Below, one piece after another: positions 51,875-62,911 of a stretch of 64,000 bases of DNA (positions are counted from its first letter, which is position 1; each line of letters opens with the position of its first letter). The notes under the pieces were generated by a model. It had not been told where the DNA came from. It saw only the letters and a list, made by a program, of their open reading frames with translations, and did no database searches. The stretch comes from Wuchereria bancrofti (Eukaryota > Nematoda > Chromadorea > Rhabditida > Onchocercidae): the NCBI GenBank assembly GCA_005281725.1, contig SSBO01000001.1, forward strand, positions 8,756,781 to 8,820,780, written 5' to 3'. The position numbers and the translations under genes are program-made.

Positions 51875-53054
51875 TTTTTATTTTTTTTTTTTCGCAAAAC
51901 TGCATTATAAAACTATACTGTGTTCTTTCTTTTCGTACCAAACTAATAAATTTTTTTATTTATTAATAATGGCTGTTGAAGATGATTTAAGTTTTAGTTA
52001 AGTTAGACCCTTAATTTGTGCATAAAATATTGTTACTAACTAATCATGTTTATAAGGTATCTGTAATATTTCTTCCCTTTATTAATATATCACTTAATTC
52101 AAAAAGAAGAAAATCCAACAAAACTACCGGATTAAGAACAAAGATATATATGAGTGAAAAGTCAATGTTCCGCGGTCACCGTTTTTTTCCGTTTTCTTTC
52201 CTCTTTTTGTTTCAGTTTTCGGAAATTGCCGGAAATGTATATGCAACGATCAATATTTCCATTTGTTCCCGAGTATGATCTTCAGGTGTAGGCATATTAC
52301 TAAGTTCTATGATCTCTATGATGGCATTGAAATATTCTAGGAATGCATGTAAGATGAAAGTCTTTTCAAAATGCTTTGCTTTTTTTTCTAAGAAATAATT
52401 TTTAAAATTTGAGTCTTCATCGTATACTTTAGCAAGACTTGCAATTTAACTTTTTAGCAATGAATCATCGACAAAAAGAATAAATAAATACCACTTTGTA
52501 AATTACTTCATAATATTAGAGTAAAAAGAGATTACGGGAAGAGACTCTAGAAAAAGATCCAATTTTTCATTTCTAAGCGGCAGTCCAACAAAAAAATTGC
52601 ACATAATAGGCAACAATGAATGCGTCACTTAATGTTATTGATGTTTATCATTAGTAACTGATAACTGATATATATATAGCATGACTAATAGCTGTAACTA
52701 ATAGTGAGCAGTGATAAGTGCAATGGCAAGCTGAAACGGCATTTCATAAGCAGTAAATTTTTGTGAAGATAAACTATTTATAAATATCATTATTGATGAA
52801 AATAAATTAGTTCATAAGACTCTGTAATCATTAACCGTAACAAATAAAATTATTTACAAAATCAGTAGAAAATATTGTACATATTTTATTACATTTTTAC
52901 AGTTATAGATTTGAATACCCGTTGATACTCCTTGTTATCATTATTTGTGACGATATTTACCAAATATCCGCTGTTTCTTTCACTTTTTCCTACCGCTGAT
53001 TAATTTTTAATCTTAATTAATTCCTCTTCTTCGACTGTTTCCATTTTCACCTAT

Positions 53055-53307
53055 AATTGTAGCTGAAATAATCGTTGCTGATATTGTTATCAACAAAGAA
53101 AATAAGATTTATAAAAGGTTGCTTCTATCATAAACAAACCAAAATAAATCAAACAATTATTCGCTTATGACTTTCAAAATTAGGAAAATCTGGCTATAGT
53201 ATTCTTCAACAAGTTTTTATTCATCATATTGAAGTGATAGAAGCAACCTTTTACAAATCTTTTCTTTGTTAATAGCAATATCAGCAATGATTATTTCAGC
53301 TACAATT
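53055..53307. mobile_element. Foldback / MITE-like inverted repeat
   Basis: The left arm (53,055-53,130) and the right arm (53,235-53,307) are near-perfect reverse complements of about 75 bp. They share AATTGTAGCTGAAAT at the outside and GGTTGCTTCTATCA at the inside, with a loop of about 104 bp. There is no coding capacity. A non-autonomous DNA transposon is the likeliest origin. Confidence 0.75.
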
Positions 53308-53677
53308 CCCTTTCTTACTCACATTTATGATGAAATTTCAAATTATGTCCAACAAACCAACTTGCAAAATTTATGATATGTGCAGAATGTCAAACAACAA
53401 ACTGTTGATCTCTCTGTTTCATCTAATACTTCGTTCATTAGTTTGTATATCAAGAAAGTTAATATTTATTTTTTGCAGCTATTTCTTAAATAGATATGGT
53501 GATAATTACTGAACATATTTCCAGCTACAAATTAATATTTGAGAGAAAATTTCCTTTCCTTCTTTCAAAAAGTATAATACATTCCCGAAATTTTGTGATA
53601 TATTAAAGTAAACAAAAAAAAGGAAGGAAAAGAAATTAGTTAATGGAAACAAATGTGGTTTTTTCTTTCCTTCTTAG

Positions 53678-53709
53678 TAAATATTGAAATGCAGGAGTGG
53701 ACAACAACT
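53678..53709 (+). promoter_or_regulatory. Upstream block shared by both chitinase genes
   Basis: These 32 bp match 62,865-62,896 with one substitution, although the sequence on either side differs. The block contains TTGAAATGCAG, an acceptor-like end that could be the spliced-leader site, and lies 43 nt before the chitinase A start. Confidence 0.55.
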
Positions 53710-53752
53710 AACGTTTAAGTGGTATATGTTTACATATGGTATATACTATTCC

Positions 53753-53971
53753 ATGATGAAGCTAGTAACTTTCGTCCTATTTAGTATTACAATTATACCT
53801 ATACAAGGTAAGTTAATTTTGAAAAAAATAGTTTTATAAAATGTAATAAAAAAATAATTTAATAAAATGTAACAATTAGAATTGGTCAAAATATATATTA
53901 AAAAAGCGAAATAATTCGTTAATTTTAAATTTTTGACAAAAAATAATGTAGTAGTATATATATATAACAGA

Positions 53972-54011
<40 letters not shown>

Positions 54012-57000
54012 TTTTTTATAATAGATTTTAAAGTATAACATCAATCTTTTAAACTATAAAATACAAACTAAGAAACAATTCTTTATTTATTATATGCGAG
54101 TAAAATATCACGATTGGGTAAAATAATGTATAACAGTTTATGCAATTTCTACTACCGTACTTTTCTACATTTCATGAAAAGTAGAAAAGTGAGATTCATG
54201 CGTGGAAAAATCAGGAAAAGTAGAGATAGATTACTTTGTAACTTGGCGAGACTTAGTTATCAGTACGTATCAAACATATCCATCTGTAGAGTACTGCAAT
54301 AATACGTAGGGAATACCATATGACATCACACGACAATTCTACAATTCCAATTAAAACTATTTGAAAAAGTTTTCCTTCAGATATATATAAAGTTAAGTAA
54401 ATGGACCGCAAGAAAGTGTATTGTTCTTTAACTAATTGTATAACAAATTAAACAACATAAACTTAATAACAATCTTTGTTCAGCAGTAAGTTATGCAACA
54501 CTTTTGGCACACTTGTCCACCCATATTCGTGGATGTTACTACACTAACTGGGCTCAGTACCGAGAAGGTTCAGTGATACTTTAAATAATTTCATTTTTAT
54601 TAGAGAGATTAAATAATTTTAAGAAAGAGAGTATCTAAACAAATGCACAATTTTTCAAATAAAAATTCGAAGCCATTGATTGCAATGATTATAATAAAAC
54701 GAGAAGAAACAATTTATAGTTAGTAATTTAACTTCCAACATGAGCGCAAGTCCTTTTCATTACGGGATTTTTTTAAATCTATTTCGTTCCTATATGTGCC
54801 TTCATCAATGCAAATCGAAACTACAATATTGTGCACAAAAATGAAATTAAGCAAAGTAAATCTTATTACTACAATATTAGTTATAATATCTATCTGTCGA
54901 TCTAACATGCATTTTCATCTTAAAGGAGAAGGTAAATTCTTACCTGAAAATATTCCAAATGGCCTGTGCACCCATATTCTTTACGCATTCGCTAAAGTTG
55001 ACGAGTTAGGTGATTCAAAGTAAGTTGCAAATGATATTTGTAATAGTAAATATGAATGCCATTTTCACATTTTGCTCACATTGAAACTAAAATTTTTCCA
55101 AAATTTTATTAGCTGTTCCGGCAGTCAAAGAAGTGTACGTGTGTGTGTGTGTGTGTGTGTGTGTACGTGTGTGTGTGTGTGTGTGTGTGTACGTGTGTGT
55201 GTGTATGTGTCCTCCAGTAATGTGAGCTATTGCGCAATATCCTTTTCCAATGAAATATAAGTGCGCAATTATCACCATCAAATACCACTTATTTCTGTAA
55301 ATTCTTCTTTTCCTTTTCTCTCTCCCTCTCAGAGCTTTTGAATGGAACGATGAAGATAGTGAGTGGTCGAAAGGAATGTACTCAGGTGTGACGAAACTGA
55401 AAGAAACCAACCCAGAACTGAAAATCCTTCTTTCCTATGGTGGCTACAACTTTGGATCAGCAATTTTCACTGTTAGTTTCTGTTTTCCTCTGTCGTCGAT
55501 TTTCTAGAACTGTGACAAAATTTGACTGTTCTTTCTGTTTCTTTGATTGTAGACACCTCAAACTTGGGTAATTAAACCTTTATTTAACATAAAACTAATC
55601 AACATCATAATAACGCATTATACATATCACACGGATGCTACACAGTTATAGAACGCTGAACATTACAAGAGAGCTGAAACCCCAACCGCACTATAAATGG
55701 ACAATTGTAAAGCAATGATTGATTGTAATTAAGAGATGGTGTTGGATAAATGTGAATTTGGGAATAAAGGGAATTTGTTTAAGGATAGATATTTCTTTGT
55801 TACAATATCTATTACATGCATTTAATTCTCACATATCTCATACAGTATAATGTGTGTAAAGCGAGGTCAATTTATGAACAAAGAGATCATTCATTTACAG
55901 CTTCTCCTCGCTTTCTAGCGACATCCTCAAAAGGATAGCATTCGTCAAACATATTGACAAAATTTCAGAAATAGTTTGCTGACATCTGCCGACACAATGT
56001 CATCTCTGTTTGGCGTTCTCCGGACGTCCTATTGTTTTGTTTCTAAAATACTAACATAAATTTAGTGATAAACAATATCTTAAGGAAATAGCAAAGTCGG
56101 CACAAAAAACGGAACGTTTTATTAAATCAGCTATAGAATTTCTCCGCAAAAATAATTTTGATGGATTCGATTTCGATTGGGAATATCCACTCGGTGTAGC
56201 TAAGGAACACGCCAAACTTGTTGAGGTAAGCTCAATCTCTTAGCAATTTATCGTAGTAATCAGACATTAATATCAAATTTCAGTTCACAAAGGGAAAATT
56301 TCATTTCCATTCGCCGTTCTGTGTTAATTTTATTCGGAAGAAAGAAGAAAATAAAATTTACAGGCAATGAAATCAGCGTTTGTGGAAGAAGCCAAAACAT
56401 CTGGTAAGCAACGATTACTTTTAACCGCTGCTGTATCAGCCGGAAAGGAAACTATTGACGGAAGCTACGATGTGGAGTCTCTCGGAAAGTAAACTTTTTT
56501 TCCTCTCTTTGCCGATCTTTCACGTCAGACTTTCATTTATTTAGCGATATAATAAAAATTAGAGTACTCCAAATGTGAATATTTCTTCAGCATTAAACTT
56601 TGCAGAAATTTCGATCTCCTATTTCTAATGTCATACGATTTGCACGGTAGTTGGGAGAAGAATGTCGACTTACACGGTAAATTGCGTCCAACAAAGGGAG
56701 AGGTTTCCGGGATTGGCATATTTAATACTGTTAGTTTGTGAAATGCATAAAAATTTCTGATCTTCACCCATTTGTATGAAAACGAATTCACGATTGTTTC
56801 AGGAATTTGCTGCGAATTATTGGGCAAGTAAAGGTATGCCGAAACAGAAAATTATCATTGGAATTCCGATGTACGCTCAGGGATGGACATTAGACAATCC
56901 TTCGAAAACAGCGATTGGAGCAGCGGCTAGTCGTCCGTCGTCAGCATCGAAAACAAATCCTGCTGGCGGTACTGCATCTTACTGGGAGGTTTAATACGAA

Positions 57001-57603
57001 ATATTAAATTATTTTCAAATACTTTTCTTAATTCTCTTCAAACTCGACCTTTAACAAGCATTACAAAGAGCTATTTTAAGATATGCAAGTATCTGAAAGA
57101 AGGTGGCAAGGAAACGGTTGATCGAGAAGGTGTCGGGGTGTACATGGTAAAAGGAGACCAGTGGTATGGTTATGATAACGAGGAAACTATCAAAATTAAA
57201 GTAATCTTTTATTTCGTCGCAACTTTTGCGCCTAACATTGTTATCATCATTGTTATTATCACTAAATTTATGGATAGTTTGTTGAGAGCAAAGAAGGAAT
57301 AATCTAAGAAGTATAGCTGCGAAGATATCTTTTGAAATAATTTCACAATTTTTGGTCTATGTGACTATTTCCTTCTAATTATCAAATTCAGGTTATGCTG
57401 TACATATGAAACAAAGTTATATATTGCAGATGAAATGGCTTAAAGAGAAAGGATATGGTGGTGCCTTTATATGGGCTCTTGATTTCGATGATTTCACGGG
57501 TAAAAGCTGTGGCAAAGGTCCATATCCATTGTTAAATGCTATCAGCAGTGAGCTTGGAAGCAGATTCATATTTTGGGTGAAGAATTTTACAATTTCATCA
57601 TGA
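53753..57603 (+). CDS. GH18 chitinase A, filarial MF1 type, short C-terminus
   Basis: Ten exons: 53753-53807, 54484-54567, 54926-55019, 55333-55471, 56085-56225, 56364-56488, 56606-56729, 56803-56988, 57081-57200, 57430-57603, giving 1,242 nt, about 413 aa. The enzyme cuts beta-1,4 links of chitin. Exon 1 encodes a signal peptide. The TIM barrel begins RGCYYTNWAQYR; SYGGYNFGSAIF is the SxGG-type strand. DGFDFDWE (about 150-157) is the DxxDxDxE active site with the acid E157, and MSYDLHGSW and GGAFIWALDFDDF are the later barrel strands. Relative to the known filarial MF1 chitinase the barrel is complete. However, the gene stops 12 codons after SSEL and so lacks the Ser/Thr-rich repeats and C-terminal chitin-binding domain. 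Exon 2 has a ten-codon insertion (ATLLAHLSTH) absent from the neighbouring copy and a tandem CAGCAG acceptor, so one residue may vary. AATAAA follows at 57,657. Confidence 0.94.
53977..54008. repeat. (AT)n microsatellite in chitinase A intron 1
   Basis: An almost pure AT dinucleotide run of about 32 bp. Confidence 0.9.
54526..55162. repeat. Segmental duplication, copy 1
   Basis: From TTCGTGG in chitinase exon 2 onward this segment equals 63,364-64,000 at a constant offset of 8,838 bp. It covers the end of exon 2, intron 2, exon 3 and part of intron 3. I found no difference in the parts I compared. The true right end is beyond the window. Confidence 0.9.
55134..55209. repeat. (TG)n microsatellite in chitinase A intron 3
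   Basis: TG repeats are interrupted by TACG and TATG. The same tract starts at 63,972 in the second copy. It gives spurious His-Thr and Cys-Val open frames. Confidence 0.95.
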
Positions 57604-57975
57604 ATTGGTGCATCTCAGGCAAATGTTAGATATATGGGCGAAAACCTAGAATTTGAATAAAATCATAGAATTCATCCAGAATGTTGTGCTTCATATGTCA
57701 CTACGACAAGCTGTGATCTTAGATATGGAGATTTTATTGATTTGGTGGTTTTGACGTAATCGAAATTCGGTAAGGATTAATAGGTTTTTTATCATGGATT
57801 TTTCACTTCTGATACTGAAGTTAGTAGTATAATAAATAGAGTTTAGTATAATGAATACAGTTTATTAATGGAAGTAAAAGGGGAGGAAGAAGTAGAATTA
57901 AAGGTCACTGAGGAAGCAAAATATGTATTTTTTGAGGAAGATCCATTGGTTATGCTTACGTAACATATATATACT
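57604..57975 (+). other. Chitinase A 3' region with poly(A) signal
   Basis: AATAAA at 57,657-57,662 lies 54 nt after the stop codon and fits a short 3' untranslated region. The rest, up to the LTR, shows no gene and no recognisable remains of a chitin-binding domain. Confidence 0.55.
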
Positions 57976-58712
57976 TGTCGTGAAATTTGGGGTTCAGTCT
58001 GAATATAACTTGTGGCTTAGAGTCGAATTGGACTTTTGCATGCTCAAGAGTTTTCCTTGTTTGTTATTGCGGTTGGTATACATTTTACGATTTTATTCGC
58101 TAGCAACCACAATATATAGGTATTAATCTATAGCAAGAATACTGATAATTTCGTACCAGATGAAGAAAATTTGATTGATTGATGAGGAATTTAATGGAAT
58201 TAAATGAATTGTCAGTGAGGGAGAGCAGCCGAACTGTAGCTTACTGGTAAAGAAAACTGATAAAGAGAAAGGATTTAAATCTTTATATAGTGGCCGCTGA
58301 CTTGTAACGAGAACATGATTATTGAGTAAGGAGCTATTAGATGATCTTTACTCTTTATATAGTAAGAGATGGGTTTTAATACTGTCAGTTTCTCATCTCA
58401 TAAGAATGACTCTTAAATTAGAAAACCTTTACAACATTTCAACATTGTAAGCAAATTTGGTTTCGAAAAAATGAGTGGTTTTTAACATATTAAACAGTGC
58501 ACATACTCTCTGTTAACAGTTGAAAATTTCTAGACAAGCAGATAAGCTCAGCTACAATGGGGCTTACATGAGATGCAGTTTGAAACAGTTTTGTATTTCT
58601 TTAAAGAATATTCAAGTAAGATAAATTTTAGTATTATGAATTAATACAATTTTATTTGATATATTTCGTAAGTTATTTGGAGGTTCGCGAGATTATTTCG
58701 AGTTTGGTGACA
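57976..58712 (-). repeat. BEL/Pao 3' LTR (copy C), minus orientation
   Basis: This is 737 bp, bounded by TGTCGTGA on the left and TGGTGACA on the right, so it starts TG and ends CA with a TGTC/GACA terminal inverted repeat. It aligns with LTR copies A and B. In the sense of the element a purine-rich GTCGGGAG stands just before it, as a polypurine tract should. It is the most complete LTR of the family here. Confidence 0.85.
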
Positions 58713-58737
58713 CTCCCGACTGAAGGAGCTGGATGCT

Positions 58738-61050
58738 TTAAGGATGGTTAGGTATCTTTGTTTCATTGCGTCGGCTTAAAGCTTTTTTAGTCTGTCGAGT
58801 GATAAGTTCTTGTTCATCTACACTTTGAATTGATTTGTCGAACACTATTGGTTGAGAATCCGAATTTTCCTCGCCTTTGAATAGCATATTCACCGGTCTG
58901 TTGAGAATTTTTCCTTGTGGTAATTCTATTGAGACACTCTTTGCTTCTCCATACCTTCTTTTTTTAATTCTCTTTATCCTGGCTACTTTCCACATGCCAC
59001 GGGGAATTTCTGGTTCATTGAGTAATACAATCTCTCCCTCATGAGGAGCTCTTCTTATTAGATCTCTTATAGAAGAATGTTCTCTGTTCCTTTCTTTAAG
59101 ACTATTCAAATATTCGTCTTTCCATATTCCCCAAAAGGTATCGAGATCCTTTAATGTATTCGACCAATACTGAATGAGTTTTTCTTGAGAGTTCAATTTA
59201 TGAGTTCATCCTCCTTATTAATAGGCATAATTAGAGGTGTTTCGGCAGTATGAAATCAATTGGACGCAATATGATACAATCGTCAAAATTTACGTAAGTT
59301 AGCGGTCAAGTATTCAAAATACCTTCTACTTCCACTATTAGAGTAAACAATTCTCGCTCCCATAATAACTTCCTGCCAATGGCCCTTTTCATTGCCTTTT
59401 TTTGTTAAACCAATGAGTCGCTCATATACTCCTCCTTTTGGTATTATATTTTTCCAGATCATTTTCTTTTCCTCTAGGAATTCATTTAATTGTTAATGAT
59501 TTTAAAAACCAACTGCAATTGACCAGCGTTGTCGCTCAAGATTAATTCTGGATAGCCTCGTCTTGCTGTAAATCTCAAAACATGTAAAAAGCCTTTGCTG
59601 AAAGGGTTTCTGCCATTTCTAGATGTACAGCTCTTGTTGTAAAACATGTGAACAGTACTGTTCATCTTTTTGTTAACCTATTATCACTCCTAATATTGGG
59701 AGGACCTAAATAATCTAGTCCTACTCGCGCAAAGGGTCTTGATCGTGTGGTCCGAGATGCTGGAAGATCGGCCATGGTTGGTAATTTAAATGTTTAATTG
59801 TTCAGCGTCTGCACTTCATGCACTTATTCAAGATTCGTTTGACTTCCGTCCTACCTTTCGGGATCCATATCGTCGATCTCAGATTTGAGAGTGTATGAGC
59901 AATTCCAGCATGATACAGTTGCTCATGTCGTTGCTGAATAAGGAGATCACTTATGAAATTATGCCTTGGGAGATATATTGGGTTTAAGTTACTTTCTTTC
60001 ATTTCAGAGTTCACTACACATCTCCATAGTTCATTATCATAAAATAAGTTCCATTTGGTTATTTTATCTTTGGTAACTCCTTCTGATTGTGCTTGTTTGA
60101 ATAGCATAATTTCTGCCAACTCGTAATCCTGTGTTGTCAATATATTCTTCTCCTTCGTTGCCATCTTCAGCCAAAGGATTTCCTTTTTCGTTGTTGATCT
60201 TATAAATTTCAGAATCCAACCGGTCGTTCTTATTAGTCTTAATCATTTGCTAAAACGACTAGCATTTATGACTTCGAAATTTTTGTTTACGATAGTTGGT
60301 TCTGTGATGTAGGCCAAATTTCCATATCCTTTTCATATTCCCTATTGTAATTATAATTCCATTGTGGCTATTTTGATTTATTTTCTGTTAACCACTTTGG
60401 TCCTTTCCACCAAAGATCGTATTCTTTTAGTTTGTTCGGTGAGATTTCTTTTGTAGCTATATCAACTAAATTTTGTTCACTTGGGATATATCGAAAATGG
60501 ATTTTTGCCTTTCATATTTCTTCTACTCGATTTTTTATGAACGTTGGTAATAAACGGGAACTATCGTGAACCCAATGTAACGCACATTGAGAATCCGACC
60601 ATAAAATTGTTCTCACGTCTTCGATCTCCATTTGTTCTAACACGACTTGTACCAATCTCATTCTGATGAGTATTGCTAGTAATTCCAACCGAGGTATTGA
60701 CATTCCTTCCGAGATTTAGCAAACACTAAGAATATTTCCCTTTCTTGGTTTCGTATATATAAAGCTGCTGAATGTGCAATATATATATAAAGCTGCTGAA
60801 TATGCAACAGTTGATGCGTCGGTAAAGATATGGAATTGCAATTGCTTGGAAGAGATTGTCGTGAATCTTGGTAGATACTTCAGTTCCTTTAGCCATTTGA
60901 TCGTGAATATGTTCCACGCGGTTTCATCTTCTTCACTTATAGTTTGATCCCATGAAAGGTTCTTCTTCCATAAAATTTAACGAAACAATTAGAATGTTAT
61001 CATTATGGGAACTATAAATCCCAGTGGGTGAAGGATAAGCCTCATTTCTA
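58738..61050 (-). pseudogene. Broken BEL/Pao pol: RNase H and integrase
   Basis: The connection near 61,040 reads LILHPLGFIVPI and leads to RNase H (FHIFTDAST near 60,820). RNase H continues at 60,703-60,512 with SIPRLELLAILIRMRL and TILWSDSQCALHWV. The integrase zinc finger at 60,164-59,802 has HEQLYHAGIAHTLSNLR followed by CMKC (H2C2). The core is frameshifted, with RVGLDYLGP and CFTTRAVHLEMAE recognisable near 59,740-59,590. The C-terminal domain is an intact 152-codon frame (59,196-58,738) with EIPRGMWKVARI and LPQGKILNRPVNMLF, the hallmark of BEL/Pao integrase tails. RNase H also carries a small local duplication near 60,760-60,810. Confidence 0.85.
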
Positions 61051-62864
61051 TTTAATAATATACCAAAGTATTGATCAGTAGAAGAGAGAACAAAAACGCA
61101 AATATACAAAAATCTGAAATGTGCATGAAATTAAGCACAACTTGGCAGGACAAGGTATGGCTTTTTATGTTAATAATTTCTGTTGTTTGCAGGCAAAATT
61201 TCTTCTATTTAGCACTTTTATTTAGAACGCACATTAATCAAGAAAATCCAATTAAAACAACCTTGTTACCTCATACGTCCGGACGACAAAGTCATACGGT
61301 ATGGTCAGTACTTATTTTTATTTCATTTTTCAAAGATTTCAATATTCAATAGTTTTCTGAAACACTAATCAACGTATTCGTCAGAAGACTGCCAAGACAA
61401 AAACATGGCAATTCATGAAATATGTTTTGAATATATTAGACGTTACGGAATTTTTACACCACTTCTACTTCAAAAATTTCCACCTTCCTTCGATCATTGG
61501 TTGTGAGTTAAAACAGTAAAATGAGAGATAATGTCATCTCGCCTGAATTCATCGAATTCATATTTAAATTAGCTAATTTAATTTAGTAGATGAAACATTT
61601 CAAAATAGTAACAATTTCGACTGCAATAGTTAAAACATTTTTTTGAATATTTATTTATATATTTGTTTATGTCCGACCGTTACAAGGAATATTCAGTTGG
61701 TATGACATGAGGTAAAAGTAATCACCAGTAACGGTAAGCACTGTATTTAATTGAAATCCTTGTTATTGTCTCAGTCAGCAGACGTACGCAATTGAATTTA
61801 GTTTACCAAAGGCAAACTTTGATTATTCCCAGTGATTATTATTATAACTCCACGAAACGTATGGTATGTGGAATCGTCATATTTTTCTCAGGTAATTAGA
61901 AACCTGCGTCATATTTTGCGTCATACTCCGTTTTTATCTCTAACATTAGGTGGAAGATAAAACTCTTAGCAAATAGGACGATACAATATCCGTGTTTTTC
62001 CAGCTTTTCAGCTGTTTTTTCTTCATCTTTCTGGCTATTTCAATGTTTGTTCAGCTTTCTGGATATTTTCATTTCTTTCCAGCTTCCTGGTTATTTGATG
62101 TTTTTCTCAGTCTACCGGCTATTTTCTGTTTTTCCAGCTTTGTGATGGAAATATTTACTTTTCTTGAATAATAATTCCTTTGATCAAGCGCTTCATAAAA
62201 GGCTCATTTATATCTTACTGTTTATTTTATAGTGGGCTATCTTTCAACACTTATTAGGGCTATAATTTGGTCATTTTTTGCTTGCGGATAAATTTTTCAA
62301 GTATCTTTATTTTGCGCTTTTCGCTTTCCATCCTTCTGCTTTTGCCCATTCATCATTTTTACCCTTCTTGAGATTCTTTTCCCTTCCTCTTTTCCATGCT
62401 GGCTCGCATTCAATCTTTGCCGAAATCTGTCAAATAAAGTTTACCGCTATCTTTTACCGTTAATCGCTTACTGCGGTCCAGCACAATCTCTTAAATTCAT
62501 AACAATTAACGTAGAAAAATTAAATTAAACTAAGCATTTGGAATAATCGTATAACGATCCGAAATATTTATAACTTATTAAAGACATTAAGACGCTATGG
62601 AGATTTCAGCTCTAAGTTTACCCTCACTTTCTCTTTATAAAATTTTTTTTATAAAATTTTTTTTAAAATCTCTCTTATATGATATTAATTCCTGCAATAC
62701 AATAACTTTTTACTGCACTGTCAAAATAAACATCCTTAATTGATGAGTTAGCCATAATAGCGATTTCATAAATTTCGATTAATTATTCCTTCTTGATGCA
62801 TATATTTACTTCATATTTACAAATTATGCTATTAATATAAATAAATATCAACTAATCATAGCAA
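61051..62864. other. Intergenic region before chitinase B
   Basis: No gene is supportable. The region holds a diverged 28-bp tandem repeat (62,001-62,145) and an ATAAAATTTTTTTT-type duplication near 62,636-62,665. A 93-codon open frame at 61,071-61,352 has no family resemblance. Confidence 0.55.
62001..62145. repeat. Diverged 28-bp tandem repeat, about 5 units
   Basis: Units beginning CAGCTTTC or similar start near 62,001, 62,024, 62,052, 62,080, 62,108 and 62,135. Each has a TGGCTATTTT-like centre and a T-rich end. Identity between units is moderate, so it is an old array. Confidence 0.6.
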
Positions 62865-62896
62865 TAAATATTGAAATGCAGAAGTGGACAACAACT
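62865..62896 (+). promoter_or_regulatory. Upstream block shared with chitinase A
   Basis: This is the counterpart of 53,678-53,709, 15 nt before the chitinase B start. The TTGAAATGCAG end would give a 5' untranslated region of about 30 nt after trans-splicing. Confidence 0.55.
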
Positions 62897-62911
62897 TTTG
62901 CAAAGCGGTAA

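Larger units (their letters stand above)
51364..53677. other. Divergent intergenic region, ZnT to chitinase A
   Basis: These 2.3 kb separate genes transcribed away from each other and should hold both promoters. I see a perfect hairpin (51,844-51,874), a foldback element (53,055-53,307) and no gene. Confidence 0.6.
57976..61050 (-). mobile_element. 5'-truncated BEL/Pao retrotransposon
   Basis: On the minus strand, from 61,050 down, the order is RT-RNase H connection, RNase H, integrase and its C-terminal domain, polypurine tract and LTR. Everything 5' of the connection is missing. Frameshifts and stops interrupt pol, so it is inactive. It lies in the interval between the two chitinase genes. 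Confidence 0.85.

Noticed and set aside
55072..55410. Cys-Val and His-Thr open frames in chitinase intron 3
   Set aside because: Translation of a TG/CA microsatellite inside an intron.
61071..61352. 93-codon open frame left of chitinase B
   Set aside because: No recognisable family, no acceptor or donor in phase, and composition like intergenic sequence.
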